DNA of 64,000 bases from [Enterobacter] lignolyticus SCF1 (GTDB lineage Bacteria; Pseudomonadota; Gammaproteobacteria; Enterobacterales; Enterobacteriaceae): contig NC_014618.1 of NCBI RefSeq assembly GCF_000164865.1, forward strand, positions 868,001 through 932,000. Reading direction: 5' to 3'. Under the pieces are notes generated by a model. It saw only the letters and a program-made list of their open reading frames with translations. It made no database searches and was not told the origin of the DNA. The position numbers and the translations under genes are program-made. Positions 9,372-19,111 of this stretch are shown here, piece by piece (the first letter of the stretch is position 1; the number at the start of each line of letters is the position of its first letter).

Positions 9372-9701
9372 TTATTCAAACTTTGGACCCGTTCGTTCGG
9401 TTATGCGACCCTGATCAAGCAATGCCTGTTCTATGGTCTGTTGGAGCATCCGAATACGTTGTTCCATGCTTGACGCGTAGTCACGCGTCTTCGCTCTTTC
9501 CTGAGTCAATTCATAGCTGATGTTGAGTGCGGCAATGAACACCAGCTGCTCAGTATTTGTGACTCTAGTGCGTTCTTTCAGATCTTGCAACCGCTGATTC
9601 AGATCGTCCGCGGCCTGATTCAGGGCATCCCTTTGTTCAGGCGGGCAATTCACTCGCAGTGAACGGCCAAAAATTTGGATATCGACGGGTTGTGCAGACA
9701 T
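9372..9701 (-). CDS. zapA: Cell division protein ZapA
   Basis: 109-residue FtsZ-ring bundling factor. The N-terminal globular part (MSAQPVDIQIFGRSLRVNCP) is followed by a long helical coiled-coil (roughly 65-100) that mediates tetramerisation. Sequence and length match E. coli ZapA. It is divergent from ygfB and upstream of ssrS-fau on the same strand. Confidence 0.96.
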   Translation of the reverse strand: MSAQPVDIQIFGRSLRVNCPPEQRDALNQAADDLNQRLQDLKERTRVTNTEQLVFIAALNISYELTQERAKTRDYASSMEQRIRMLQQTIEQALLDQGRITERTGPKFE

Positions 9702-9868
9702 GCCACCTTCCTGCTGATTGACTGCGCGGCCTTCACGTCCCGTAGCGGGGTCTGCGAAGGGGCGACACTATAGCTACCCTGGTGTGAAGATACAAGCCCT
9801 TTTCTGGTATCACCAGGGTCCAAAGTGGTAGCATAACATGATATCCCTCCCAACGACGACGAATGCGC

Positions 9869-10447
9869 ATGTCTATACAGAACGAAATGCCTGGTTACAA
9901 CGAGTTGAACCAGTTACTGAACCAACAAGGGGTAGGCTTAACGCCTGCCGAGATGCATGGCCTGATCAGCGGCATTCTCTGCGGCGGCAATCAGGACAGC
10001 AGCTGGCTGCCGCTGGTCCATGACCTGACCAACGAAGGCCTGGCGTTCGGGCACGACCTGGCGCAGGCGCTGCGTAAAATGCATGCCGCAACCAGCGATG
10101 CGCTGGAAGACGATGGCTTCCTGTTCCAGCTGTATATGCCGGACGGCGACGACGTCAGCGTCTTTGACCGCGCCGACGCGCTGGCAGGCTGGGTGAACCA
10201 CTTCCTGCTCGGCCTTGGCGTGACGCAGCCGAAGCTCGACAAAGTGCAGGGCGAGACCGGCGAAGCCATTGACGATCTGCGCAATATCGCCCAGCTCGGC
10301 TATGACGAAGACGAAGACCAGGAAGAGCTGGAGATGTCGCTGGAAGAGATCGTGGAATACGTCCGCGTTGCGGCGCTGCTGTGCCACGATACCTTTACGC
10401 GTCCGCAGCCGACGGCGCCGGAAGTACGCAAGCCGACGCTGCACTAA
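9869..10447 (+). CDS. ygfB: UPF0149 family protein YgfB
   Basis: 192-residue acidic all-helical protein of the UPF0149/YecA-like family. Typical features are GLTPAEMHGLISG near the N-terminus and the acidic patch DEDEDQEELEMSLEEI near 150. The start MSIQNEMPGYNE is taken from E. coli, where the length is also 192; an ATG two codons upstream is possible. Its molecular role is not firmly known. It lies 21 bases before pepP and probably heads the ygfB-pepP-ubiH-ubiI operon. Confidence 0.93.
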   Translation: MSIQNEMPGYNELNQLLNQQGVGLTPAEMHGLISGILCGGNQDSSWLPLVHDLTNEGLAFGHDLAQALRKMHAATSDALEDDGFLFQLYMPDGDDVSVFDRADALAGWVNHFLLGLGVTQPKLDKVQGETGEAIDDLRNIAQLGYDEDEDQEELEMSLEEIVEYVRVAALLCHDTFTRPQPTAPEVRKPTLH

Positions 10448-10468
10448 GAGAATGTGAATGGAGGTGTC

Positions 10469-11782
10469 ATGAAACAGCAGGAATTTGACCGTCGACGCCA
10501 GGCGCTGCTGGCGCAAATGCAGCCGGGCAGCGCGGCGCTGATTTTTGCCGCGCCGGAAGCCGTGCGCAGCGCGGATACGGAATATCCCTATCGGCAAAAT
10601 AGCGATTTCTGGTACTTCACCGGCTTTAACGAGCCGGAAGCGGTGCTGGTGCTGATTAAAAGCCATGACACCTACAACCACAGCGTTTTGTTTAACCGCG
10701 TGCGCGATCTGAGCGCGGAGATCTGGTTCGGGCGCCGCCTGGGCCAGGAAGCCGCTCCCGCGAAGCTGGGTGTCGATCGCGCGCTGCCTTTTAGCGAAAT
10801 CAACCAGCAGCTGCATCAGCTGCTCAACGGGCTGGATGCCGTTTACCACGCCCAGGGCGAATACGCCTGGGCCGACGGCATCGTCCATGATGCGCTTGAT
10901 AAGCTGCGCAAAGGCGCCCGGCAAAACCTGAAGGCGCCTGCCGTCATCATCGACTGGCGGCCGCTGGTGCACGAAATGCGCCTGTTTAAATCCGCCGCCG
11001 AGATTGAGATGATGCGTCGGGCGGGGGAAATCAGCGCGCTGGCGCACACCCGGGCGATGGAGAAGTGCCGTCCCGGTATGTTCGAGTTTCAGCTTGAAGG
11101 CGAGATCCTCCACGAATTTAACCGTCATGGCGCGCGTTTCCCTTCCTATAACACCATCGTAGGCGGCGGGGAAAATGGCTGCATTTTGCACTACACCGAA
11201 AATGAAGCGCCGCTGCGCGACGGCTCCCTGGTGCTGATCGATGCCGGCTGCGAGTTTAACGGTTATGCCGGCGACATCACCCGCACCTTCCCGGTCAATG
11301 GCCGGTTCACCCCGGCGCAGCGCGAGATTTACGATATCGTCCTTGAGTCGCTGGAGACGGCGCTGGCGCTGTACCGGCCGGGCACCAGCATGCAGGAGGT
11401 GACCCGCGCGGTGGTGCGCGTGATGGTTACCGGGCTTGCGCGGCTTGGCATCCTGAAGGGGGAGCTTGACCAGCTGATTATCGACAACGCCCACCGTCCC
11501 TTCTTTATGCACGGCCTGAGCCACTGGCTGGGGCTGGATGTTCACGACGTCGGCAACTACGGCGCGGACCGCTCGCGCCTGCTGGAACCGGGTATGGTGC
11601 TGACGGTTGAGCCGGGGCTGTATATCGCGCCGGATGCCGATGTTCCGGCGCAGTATCGCGGCATCGGCATTCGTATTGAAGACGATATCGTCATCACCGA
11701 AACCGGCAACGAGAACCTCACCGCCAGCGTGGTGAAAAAGGCCGACGATATCGAGGCGCTGATGGCGGCGCGTCAATCATGA
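10469..11782 (+). CDS. pepP: Xaa-Pro aminopeptidase P
   Basis: 437-residue M24B metallopeptidase removing N-terminal residues that precede proline. An N-terminal AMP_N domain is followed by a pita-bread domain with dimanganese ligands visible as DAGCEFNGYAGDITR, HGLSHWLGLDVHD, VEPGLYI and GIRIEDD. The start ATGAAACAG follows GGAGGTGTC and gives about the family length (E. coli 441). Its stop overlaps the ubiH start by four bases. Confidence 0.97.
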   Translation: MKQQEFDRRRQALLAQMQPGSAALIFAAPEAVRSADTEYPYRQNSDFWYFTGFNEPEAVLVLIKSHDTYNHSVLFNRVRDLSAEIWFGRRLGQEAAPAKLGVDRALPFSEINQQLHQLLNGLDAVYHAQGEYAWADGIVHDALDKLRKGARQNLKAPAVIIDWRPLVHEMRLFKSAAEIEMMRRAGEISALAHTRAMEKCRPGMFEFQLEGEILHEFNRHGARFPSYNTIVGGGENGCILHYTENEAPLRDGSLVLIDAGCEFNGYAGDITRTFPVNGRFTPAQREIYDIVLESLETALALYRPGTSMQEVTRAVVRVMVTGLARLGILKGELDQLIIDNAHRPFFMHGLSHWLGLDVHDVGNYGADRSRLLEPGMVLTVEPGLYIAPDADVPAQYRGIGIRIEDDIVITETGNENLTASVVKKADDIEALMAARQS

Positions 11783-12945
11783 GCGTGATTATCGTCGGCG
11801 GCGGCATGACCGGCGCGACGCTGGCGCTGGCGATTTCGCACTTAAGCCGCGGCCAGCAGCCGGTGCATCTGATTGAGGCGGTGGCGCCTGAGGCGCAGCA
11901 GCATCCGGGGTTTGACGCCCGGGCGATCGCGCTTGCCGCCGTCACCTGTCAGCAGCTGGCGCGCGTCGGAATCTGGCAGGCGATCGCCGATTGCGCAACC
12001 GCCATCCGTACCGTTCACGTCAGCGACAGGGGCCATGCGGGTTTTGTGACGCTGGATGCTCAGGACTACAGTCTGCCCGCGCTGGGGCAGGTTGTGGAGC
12101 TGCACGATGTCGGCCAGCGCCTCTTTGCGCTGCTGCGCAAAGCGCCCGGGGTCACGCTGCACTGTCCGGCGCGGGTGGCGGGTTTTACCCGCAGCCAGGC
12201 GCAGGTGAGCGTGACGCTGGACAGCGGCGCTACGGTGACCGGCAGGCTGCTGGTTGCGGCGGACGGCTCACGGTCCGCCCTCGGCGAACAGTGCGGCATC
12301 AGCTGGCAGCAGCAGCCGTATGGGCAGCTGGCGATGATTGCCAACGTTACAACGGCGCAGCCGCATAACGGCCGGGCGTTTGAGCGCTTTACCGAACATG
12401 GCCCGCTGGCGATGCTGCCGATGTCGGACGGACGCTGTTCGCTGGTGTGGTGCCACCCTCAGGCGCAGCGCGAGGCGATTCTCGGCTGGTCTGATGAACG
12501 TTTTTGTCATGAGCTACAGCAGGCGTTCGGCTGGCGGCTGGGGCGCATTACCCACGTCGGCGTTCGCCACGTCTACCCGCTGTCGCTGACGGTGGCGAGC
12601 AGAACCATTTCCCACCGTCTGGCGCTGGTCGGCAATGCGGCGCAAACCCTGCATCCGATTGCCGGGCAGGGCTTTAACCTCGGCCTGCGCGATGTGATGA
12701 CCCTCGCGGAGATGCTGTCCCAGGCCGAAGACCCGGGCGATTACGCCCTGCTCGGTCGCTACCAGGACCGGCGCGCTGATGATAAAGCCGCGACCATCGG
12801 GGTGACGGATGGTCTGGTGCACCTGTTTGCCAACCGCTGGGCGCCGCTGGTGGCCGGGCGCAACGTCGGGCTGATGGCGATGGAATTATTTACTCCGGCG
12901 CGCGATGCGCTGGCGCAGCGTACCCTCGGCATGGTGGCGAGATAA
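11779..12945 (+). CDS. ubiH: 2-octaprenyl-6-methoxyphenol hydroxylase
   Basis: 388-residue FAD monooxygenase of the UbiH/UbiF/UbiI family, acting in aerobic ubiquinone synthesis. The dinucleotide-binding motif IIVGGGMTGATLAL is at the N-terminus. The C-terminal flavin motif reads GNAAQTLHPIAGQGFNLGL; the GN in place of GD is also found in E. coli UbiH as remembered. Translation is coupled to pepP by an ATGA overlap, and ubiI follows after 11 bases. Confidence 0.96.
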   Translation: MSVIIVGGGMTGATLALAISHLSRGQQPVHLIEAVAPEAQQHPGFDARAIALAAVTCQQLARVGIWQAIADCATAIRTVHVSDRGHAGFVTLDAQDYSLPALGQVVELHDVGQRLFALLRKAPGVTLHCPARVAGFTRSQAQVSVTLDSGATVTGRLLVAADGSRSALGEQCGISWQQQPYGQLAMIANVTTAQPHNGRAFERFTEHGPLAMLPMSDGRCSLVWCHPQAQREAILGWSDERFCHELQQAFGWRLGRITHVGVRHVYPLSLTVASRTISHRLALVGNAAQTLHPIAGQGFNLGLRDVMTLAEMLSQAEDPGDYALLGRYQDRRADDKAATIGVTDGLVHLFANRWAPLVAGRNVGLMAMELFTPARDALAQRTLGMVAR

Positions 12946-12956
12946 GGAGTTACAGA

Positions 12957-14159
12957 GTGCAGAATGTTGATGTCGCGATTGTCGGCGGCGGTATGGTGGG
13001 GCTGGCGGTGGCCTGCGGGCTACAGGGGTGCGGGCTGCGGGTTGCCGTGCTGGAACAGAGTCAGCCGCAGCCGCTGGCCGTCGATGCTCCGCCCGCGCTG
13101 CGCGTGAGCGCAATCAATGCCGCCAGTGAAAAGCTGCTGGCCCGGCTGGACGTCTGGTCCGCTATCGTCGCACAGCGCGCAAGCTGCTATCACGGCATGG
13201 AGGTCTGGGATAAAGACAGCTTCGGGCGGATCGCGTTTGACGACCAGAGTATGGGGTTCAGCCATCTTGGACACATTATTGAAAACGCGGTGATCCATCA
13301 GGCGTTGTGGCAAAAAGCGCAGCGCTGCCAGGACGTGACGCTGCTGGCGCCCGCCGAGGTGCAGCAGGTCGCCTGGGGTGAAAACGAGGCGTTTCTGAGC
13401 CTCAAAGACGGCGACATGCTGACCGCAAGGCTGGTGGTCGGCGCCGACGGCGCGAACTCGTGGCTGCGCAACAAGGCGGATATCGCGCTGACCTCGTGGG
13501 ACTATCGCCATCACGCGCTGGTCGCGACCGTCCGCACCGCCGAGCCGCATCAGGCCATTGCGCGCCAGGCGTTTCACGGCGACGGTATTCTGGCCTTCCT
13601 GCCGCTAAACGATCCGCACTTGTGCTCTATCGTCTGGTCGCTGTCGCCGCTGGAGGCCGAACAGATGAAAAATGCCGATGCCGCGGCCTTTAATCAGGCG
13701 CTGAATATCGCCTTTGATAATCGCCTGGGGCTGTGCGCCGTAGAGGGCGAACGGCAGGTGTTTCCGCTTACCGGACGTTACGCCCGGCAGTTTGCCGCGC
13801 ATCGTCTGGCGCTGGTTGGCGACGCGGCCCACACCATCCATCCGCTGGCGGGACAGGGGGTCAATCTGGGCTTTATGGATGCCGCCGGGCTGATTGAAGA
13901 GCTCCGGCGCCTGCACGGGCAGGGCAAAGATATCGGCCAGCATTTCTATCTGCGCCGCTATGAGCGCAGCCGTAAACACAGCGCGGCCGTGATGCTGGCT
14001 GGAATGCAGGGATTCCGCGAACTGTTTGCCGGCGCCCATCCGGCGAAAAAGCTGCTGCGCGATATTGGCCTCAAGCTTGCCGATACGCTACCCGGCGTGA
14101 AGCCGCAGCTGATCCGCCAGGCGATGGGCCTCAACGATCTCCCCGCCTGGCTTCGTTAA
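12957..14159 (+). CDS. ubiI: 2-octaprenylphenol hydroxylase UbiI
   Basis: 400-residue FAD hydroxylase (formerly VisC) performing C5 hydroxylation in ubiquinone biosynthesis. It starts at GTG after AAGGAG, giving MQNVDVAIVGGGMVGLAV. The GDAAHTIHPLAGQGVNLGF flavin motif is intact, and the length equals E. coli UbiI. It is the last gene of the pepP-ubiH-ubiI unit and is followed by a hairpin terminator. Confidence 0.97.
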   Translation: MQNVDVAIVGGGMVGLAVACGLQGCGLRVAVLEQSQPQPLAVDAPPALRVSAINAASEKLLARLDVWSAIVAQRASCYHGMEVWDKDSFGRIAFDDQSMGFSHLGHIIENAVIHQALWQKAQRCQDVTLLAPAEVQQVAWGENEAFLSLKDGDMLTARLVVGADGANSWLRNKADIALTSWDYRHHALVATVRTAEPHQAIARQAFHGDGILAFLPLNDPHLCSIVWSLSPLEAEQMKNADAAAFNQALNIAFDNRLGLCAVEGERQVFPLTGRYARQFAAHRLALVGDAAHTIHPLAGQGVNLGFMDAAGLIEELRRLHGQGKDIGQHFYLRRYERSRKHSAAVMLAGMQGFRELFAGAHPAKKLLRDIGLKLADTLPGVKPQLIRQAMGLNDLPAWLR

Positions 14160-14175
14160 CTCCGTCACACTTCTC

Positions 14176-14203
14176 AACCCGGCCCTGGCGCCGGGTTCTT
14201 TTT
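14176..14203 (+). terminator. Rho-independent terminator after ubiI
   Basis: Stem AACCCGG/CCGGGTT with loop CCCTGGCG is followed by CTTTTT, 17 bases after the ubiI stop. Confidence 0.85.
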
Positions 14204-14580
14204 CCTCGTTTGAAATATTCTAATTTCACCTCTTTTTTCGCATTAGTTTTATTTATCTGGCAAAAAATAAGATTGGGAAATTTAGGCTGATTTTCCGCAT
14301 TAAATGTCACTCCGTGCGTAATTACATTCCTTGATGTTAATTTTATGTGGCGTTTATCGCAGTAAGGCAGTCAATCGTTCTGTAGAGTTTCCCGCGTATT
14401 TTGGTCATAAGCTAATGTGATGACCCATTTTCTCTTATGGTTTACTGCCGATATCGGTGGTAAGTTCAGACGAAAGAGAACGTTTGCGTCGGTACCCGGG
14501 AGCGGTGTCGACGCTGGGTTTCGTCGGTGAAAAATCGCCGGTGAAACGCCCGGTAGCCCTGTTTACTCAACGAGGAAAAG
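14204..14580 (+). promoter_or_regulatory. Upstream control region of gcvTHP
   Basis: This 377-base gene-free stretch is AT-rich in its first half. In E. coli the same interval binds GcvA, Lrp and PurR and carries the gcvT promoter and a long leader. No -10/-35 or operator is assigned here with confidence, and no glycine riboswitch fold was recognised. A ribosome site (CGAGGAAAAG) directly precedes the gcvT ATG. Confidence 0.5.
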
Positions 14581-15675
14581 ATGGCCCAACAGACGCCTTT
14601 GTATGAACAACACACGCTGTGCGGCGCACGTATGGTGGACTTTCACGGCTGGATGATGCCGCTGCATTATGGTTCGCAGATAGACGAGCACCATGCGGTT
14701 CGCACGGGGGCCGGTATGTTCGATGTGTCTCACATGACCATTGTCGATCTTCATGGCAGCCGCACCCGCGAGTTCCTGCGCTATTTGCTGGCCAATGACG
14801 TCGCGAAGCTGACCAAACCGGGCAAAGCGCTGTACTCCGGTATGCTCAATGCCTCCGGCGGGGTGATTGATGACCTGATTGTCTATTTCCTTACCGAAGA
14901 TTATTTCCGCCTCGTCGTTAACTCCGCCACCCGTGAAAAAGACCTCGCCTGGATTACCCGGCATGCCGAACCGTACGGCATCGAGATCGTCGAGCGTGAC
15001 GATCTGGCGCTGATCGCCGTTCAGGGGCCGCAGGCGCAGGCGAAAGCCGCAATGCTGTTCAGCGATGCGCAGCGCAGCGCCGTTGAGGGTATGAAGCCGT
15101 TCTTTGGCGTACAGACGGGCGATCTGTTTGTGGCGACCACGGGCTATACCGGTGAAGCGGGCTATGAAATTGCCATGCCGAACGAAAAGGCGGCGGATTT
15201 CTGGCGGGCGCTGGTGGAGGCCGGGGGGCAGCCCTGCGGTCTGGGCGCGCGCGATACGCTGCGTCTGGAAGCCGGTATGAACCTGTACGGCCAGGAGATG
15301 GATGAAAGCATCTCTCCGCTGGCGGCAAACATGGGCTGGACCATCGCCTGGGAACCGGCAGAGCGTAATTTTATCGGCCGCGAGGTGCTTGAAACGCAGC
15401 GCCAGCACGGTACCGAACAGCTGGTGGGTCTGGTGATGACCGAAAAAGGCGTACTGCGCGGCGAGCTGCCGGTCCGCTTTACCGACGCCCAGGGCAACCA
15501 GAAAGAAGGCATTATCACCAGCGGCACTTTCTCACCGACGCTGGGCTACAGCATTGCGTTGGCGCGCGTTCCTGCGGGCATTGGCGAGACTGCCGTGGTG
15601 CAGATCCGCAACCGTGAAATGCCGGTGAAAGTGACGAAACCCGTATTTGTACGCGGCGGCAAAGCCGTTGTGTAA
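14581..15675 (+). CDS. gcvT: Aminomethyltransferase (glycine cleavage T protein)
   Basis: 364-residue THF-dependent component that releases ammonia from the aminomethyl-lipoyl H protein and makes 5,10-methylene-THF. Family hallmarks are VDFHGWMMPLHYGSQIDEH, FDVSHM and GLGARDTLRLEAGMNLYGQ. The length matches E. coli GcvT. It is the first gene of gcvTHP, followed by gcvH after 28 bases. Confidence 0.98.
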   Translation: MAQQTPLYEQHTLCGARMVDFHGWMMPLHYGSQIDEHHAVRTGAGMFDVSHMTIVDLHGSRTREFLRYLLANDVAKLTKPGKALYSGMLNASGGVIDDLIVYFLTEDYFRLVVNSATREKDLAWITRHAEPYGIEIVERDDLALIAVQGPQAQAKAAMLFSDAQRSAVEGMKPFFGVQTGDLFVATTGYTGEAGYEIAMPNEKAADFWRALVEAGGQPCGLGARDTLRLEAGMNLYGQEMDESISPLAANMGWTIAWEPAERNFIGREVLETQRQHGTEQLVGLVMTEKGVLRGELPVRFTDAQGNQKEGIITSGTFSPTLGYSIALARVPAGIGETAVVQIRNREMPVKVTKPVFVRGGKAVV

Positions 15676-15703
15676 CTGATGATTATTTTTTGGAGAAAAT
15701 TCA

Positions 15704-16093
15704 ATGAGCAATGTACCTGCAGAACTGAAATACAGCAAAGAACACGAGTGGCTGCGTAAAGAAGCGGACGGCACCTACACCGTGGGCATCACCGAGCACG
15801 CTCAGGAGCTGCTGGGCGATATGGTTTTCGTAGACCTGCCGGACGTTGGCGCAACGGTAGCCGCGGGCGATGACTGCGCGGTAGCGGAATCCGTGAAGGC
15901 GGCATCCGACATCTACGCGCCGATTGGCGGGGAAATCGTGGCGGTTAACGAAGAGCTGAACGACTCTCCGGAACTGGTGAACAGCGAGCCGTACGCCGCA
16001 GGCTGGATCTTCCGCATTAAAGCCAGCGACGAAAGCCAGATTGCCGCCCTGCTGGACGCCAGCGCGTACGAAGCACTGTTAGAAGACGAATAA
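15704..16093 (+). CDS. gcvH: Glycine cleavage H protein
   Basis: 129-residue lipoyl carrier that shuttles the aminomethyl group between P, T and L proteins. The lipoylated lysine is K65 counting Met (AESVKAASD). Length and sequence are nearly identical to E. coli GcvH. It is preceded by TGGAG and separated from gcvP by 70 bases containing an 11-bp hairpin. Confidence 0.98.
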   Translation: MSNVPAELKYSKEHEWLRKEADGTYTVGITEHAQELLGDMVFVDLPDVGATVAAGDDCAVAESVKAASDIYAPIGGEIVAVNEELNDSPELVNSEPYAAGWIFRIKASDESQIAALLDASAYEALLEDE

Positions 16094-16102
16094 CCGTTTG
16101 TC

Positions 16103-16126
16103 TCCCTCTCCCGCCCGGGAGAGGGA
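16103..16126. repeat. Near-perfect inverted repeat between gcvH and gcvP
   Basis: An 11-base-pair stem, TCCCTCTCCCG/CGGGAGAGGGA, is closed by a two-base CC loop nine bases after gcvH. It has no T-run, so it is more likely an mRNA-stabilising or attenuating hairpin, or a short dispersed repeat, than a full terminator. Confidence 0.7.
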
Positions 16127-16163
16127 AAACCAAATTCACTGCACGTTTCAGGAATCATCGCTC

Positions 16164-19037
16164 ATGACACAGACTTTAAGCCAGCTTGAAAACCGTGACG
16201 CCTTTATTGAACGTCACATTGGGCCGGATGCTCAGCAGCAGCAGGAGATGCTGAACACAGTTGGCGCGGATTCGTTAAACGCACTGATCGGCCAGATCGT
16301 GCCAAAAGACATCCAGCTTGCAACGCCGCCGCAGGTGGGTGAAGCCGCTACGGAATACGCCGCGCTTGCCGAGCTGAAAGCGATTGCCGGCCGCAACAAG
16401 CGCTTTAAGTCTTACATCGGCATGGGCTACACCCCGGTGCACCTGCCGCCGGTAATCCTGCGTAATATGCTGGAAAACCCGGGCTGGTATACCGCCTACA
16501 CCCCGTATCAACCGGAGGTGTCGCAGGGGCGTCTTGAAGCGCTGCTCAACTTCCAGCAGGTTACGCTGGACCTGACCGGGCTGGACATGGCTTCGGCCTC
16601 CCTGCTGGACGAAGCGACCGCCGCCGCAGAAGCGATGGCGATGGCGAAGCGCATCAGCAAACTGAAAAACGCCAACCGCTTCTTTGTCGCAGCGGATATC
16701 CACCCACAGACGCTGGACGTCGTACGGACCCGCGCGGAAACCTTCGGTTTTGACGTGATTGTCGACGATGCGGAAAAAGCGCTCGACCATCAGGACGTGT
16801 TCGGCGTGCTGCTGCAGCAGGTGGGCACCACCGGCGAAGTGCATGACTACAGCACGCTGATTGCCGAACTGAAAGCGCGCAAAGTCGTGGTCAGCGTGGC
16901 CGCTGATTTTATGGCGCTGGTGCTGCTGACGGCGCCGGGCAAGCAGGGCGCGGACATCGTGTTCGGCTCAGCGCAGCGTTTCGGCGTACCGATGGGCTAC
17001 GGCGGCCCGCACGCGGCGTTCTTCGCGGCAAAAGACGAATTCAAACGCTCCATGCCTGGCCGTATTATCGGCGTATCGAAAGATGCCGCTGGAAACACCG
17101 CCCTGCGCATGGCGATGCAGACTCGCGAGCAGCATATCCGCCGCGAGAAAGCGAACTCCAACATTTGCACCTCGCAGGTGCTGCTGGCCAACATCGCCAG
17201 CCTGTACGCGGTATATCACGGGCCGGTCGGCCTGAAGCGTATCGCCACCCGCATTCACCGTTTTGCCGATATTCTGGCGACGGGCCTGCAGCAGAAAGGG
17301 CAAAAGCTGCGCCATGCGCACTTCTTTGACACTCTGTGCGTGGAAGTGGCCGATAAAGCCGCTGTGCTGGCGCGCGCGGCCGCGGCTGAGATAAACCTGC
17401 GCAGCGACATTCATAACGCCGTTGGCGTGACGCTTGATGAAACCACCACGCGCGACGATGTGATGGCGCTGTTCGCCGTTATCCTCGGCGACAGCCACGG
17501 TCTGAACATTGATACTCTGGATAAAGACGTGGCGCTGGACAGCCGCTCCATCCAGGAAAGCATGCTGCGCGACGACGCAATCCTGAGCCATCCGGTATTC
17601 AACCGCTACCACAGCGAAACCGAGATGATGCGCTATATGCACGAGCTTGAGCGTAAAGATCTGGCGCTGAACCAGGCGATGATCCCGCTCGGGTCCTGCA
17701 CTATGAAGCTGAACGCGGCGGCGGAAATGATCCCCATTACCTGGCCGGAATTTGCCGAGCTGCACCCGTTCTGCCCGGCAGAGCAGGCGGAAGGCTACCA
17801 TCAGATGATTAGCCAGCTTGCCGACTGGCTGGTGAAGCTGACCGGTTATGACGCGCTGTGCATGCAGCCGAACTCCGGCGCCCAGGGGGAATATGCCGGC
17901 CTGCTGGCGATTCGCCACTACCACGAAAGCCGCAACGAAGGGCATCGTGATATCTGCCTGATCCCAAGCTCCGCGCACGGTACTAACCCGGCCTCCGCCC
18001 AGATGGCCGGTATGCAGGTGGTGGTTGTGGCCTGCGATAAGAACGGCAACATCGATCTGGCGGATCTGCGCGCCAAAGCGGAGCAGGCGGGCGACAACCT
18101 CTCCTGCATCATGGTGACCTATCCGTCCACCCACGGCGTGTATGAAGAGACTATCCGCGAAGTGTGCGAAGTGGTGCACCAGTTTGGCGGCCAGGTATAC
18201 CTCGACGGCGCAAATATGAACGCGCAGGTGGGAATTACTTCTCCGGGCTTTATCGGCGCGGACGTGTCGCACCTTAACCTGCACAAAACCTTCTGCATTC
18301 CGCACGGCGGCGGCGGCCCGGGCATGGGGCCAATCGGCGTGAAAGCGCACCTGGCGCCGTTCGTGCCGGGGCACAGCGTGGTGCAGATCGAAGGTATGCT
18401 GACCCGTCAGGGCGCGGTTTCCGCGGCACCGTTCGGCAGCGCCTCTATTCTGCCGATCAGCTGGATGTACATCCGCATGATGGGCGCGCAGGGGCTGAAG
18501 CAGGCAAGCCAGGTCGCTATCCTCAATGCCAACTACATCGCCAGCCGTCTGAAAGAGGCCTATCCGGTGCTCTATACCGGCCGCGACGGTCGCGTGGCGC
18601 ACGAATGTATCCTTGATATTCGTCCGCTGAAAGAAGAGACCGGCATTAGCGAGCTGGATATTGCTAAACGTCTGATCGACTACGGCTTCCACGCGCCAAC
18701 GATGTCTTTCCCGGTGGCAGGTACGCTGATGGTGGAGCCGACCGAATCTGAAAGCAAGGTTGAGCTGGACCGCTTTATCGACGCGATGCTGGCTATTCGC
18801 GGCGAAATCGACCGCGTGAAGGCGGGCGAGTGGACGCTTGAAGATAACCCGCTGGTGAACGCGCCGCACACCCAGAACGAGCTGGTGGCGGAGTGGAACC
18901 ACGGCTATACCCGCGAGCAGGCGGTGTTCCCGGCAGGCGTGGCGGACAAGTACTGGCCGACGGTGAAGCGTCTTGATGACGTTTACGGCGACCGCAACCT
19001 GTTCTGCTCCTGCGTGCCGATGAGCGAATACCAGTAA
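16164..19037 (+). CDS. gcvP: Glycine dehydrogenase, decarboxylating (P protein)
   Basis: 957-residue PLP enzyme that decarboxylates glycine and loads the aminomethyl group on GcvH. Two homologous halves are present. The PLP lysine is K708 in HLNLHKTFCIPHGGGGPG, and the glycine-rich loop after it is complete. The start MTQTLSQLENRDAF is chosen by homology and gives exactly the E. coli length; the open frame extends 22 codons upstream through the intergenic hairpin. It is the last gene of gcvTHP. Confidence 0.98.
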   Translation: MTQTLSQLENRDAFIERHIGPDAQQQQEMLNTVGADSLNALIGQIVPKDIQLATPPQVGEAATEYAALAELKAIAGRNKRFKSYIGMGYTPVHLPPVILRNMLENPGWYTAYTPYQPEVSQGRLEALLNFQQVTLDLTGLDMASASLLDEATAAAEAMAMAKRISKLKNANRFFVAADIHPQTLDVVRTRAETFGFDVIVDDAEKALDHQDVFGVLLQQVGTTGEVHDYSTLIAELKARKVVVSVAADFMALVLLTAPGKQGADIVFGSAQRFGVPMGYGGPHAAFFAAKDEFKRSMPGRIIGVSKDAAGNTALRMAMQTREQHIRREKANSNICTSQVLLANIASLYAVYHGPVGLKRIATRIHRFADILATGLQQKGQKLRHAHFFDTLCVEVADKAAVLARAAAAEINLRSDIHNAVGVTLDETTTRDDVMALFAVILGDSHGLNIDTLDKDVALDSRSIQESMLRDDAILSHPVFNRYHSETEMMRYMHELERKDLALNQAMIPLGSCTMKLNAAAEMIPITWPEFAELHPFCPAEQAEGYHQMISQLADWLVKLTGYDALCMQPNSGAQGEYAGLLAIRHYHESRNEGHRDICLIPSSAHGTNPASAQMAGMQVVVVACDKNGNIDLADLRAKAEQAGDNLSCIMVTYPSTHGVYEETIREVCEVVHQFGGQVYLDGANMNAQVGITSPGFIGADVSHLNLHKTFCIPHGGGGPGMGPIGVKAHLAPFVPGHSVVQIEGMLTRQGAVSAAPFGSASILPISWMYIRMMGAQGLKQASQVAILNANYIASRLKEAYPVLYTGRDGRVAHECILDIRPLKEETGISELDIAKRLIDYGFHAPTMSFPVAGTLMVEPTESESKVELDRFIDAMLAIRGEIDRVKAGEWTLEDNPLVNAPHTQNELVAEWNHGYTREQAVFPAGVADKYWPTVKRLDDVYGDRNLFCSCVPMSEYQ

Positions 19038-19060
19038 TTATTCTGCAGTAACAAGCCTAC

Positions 19061-19097
19061 GTAGGCCGGGTGAGCGTTAGCGCCACCCGGCTTTTTT
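19061..19097. repeat. REP-like palindrome after gcvP, possible terminator
   Basis: GCCGGGTG/CACCCGGC arms, separated by AGCGTTAGCGC and preceded by GTAG, resemble enterobacterial REP units. The right arm runs into TTTTTT, so it can also terminate gcvP transcription. Confidence 0.75.
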
Positions 19098-19111
19098 ATT
19101 GGGAGAAGACA

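Noticed and set aside
9938..11776. 612-codon open minus frame over ygfB-pepP
   Set aside because: Arg/His/Gln-rich translation without domains, antisense to the conserved ygfB and pepP genes.
14204..14580. Glycine riboswitch upstream of gcvT
   Set aside because: No tandem aptamer core was recognised, and enterobacterial gcv operons are controlled by GcvA, GcvB and Lrp instead.
16968..18902. 644-codon open minus frame inside gcvP
   Set aside because: Shadow of gcvP; composition biased, no recognisable motif.
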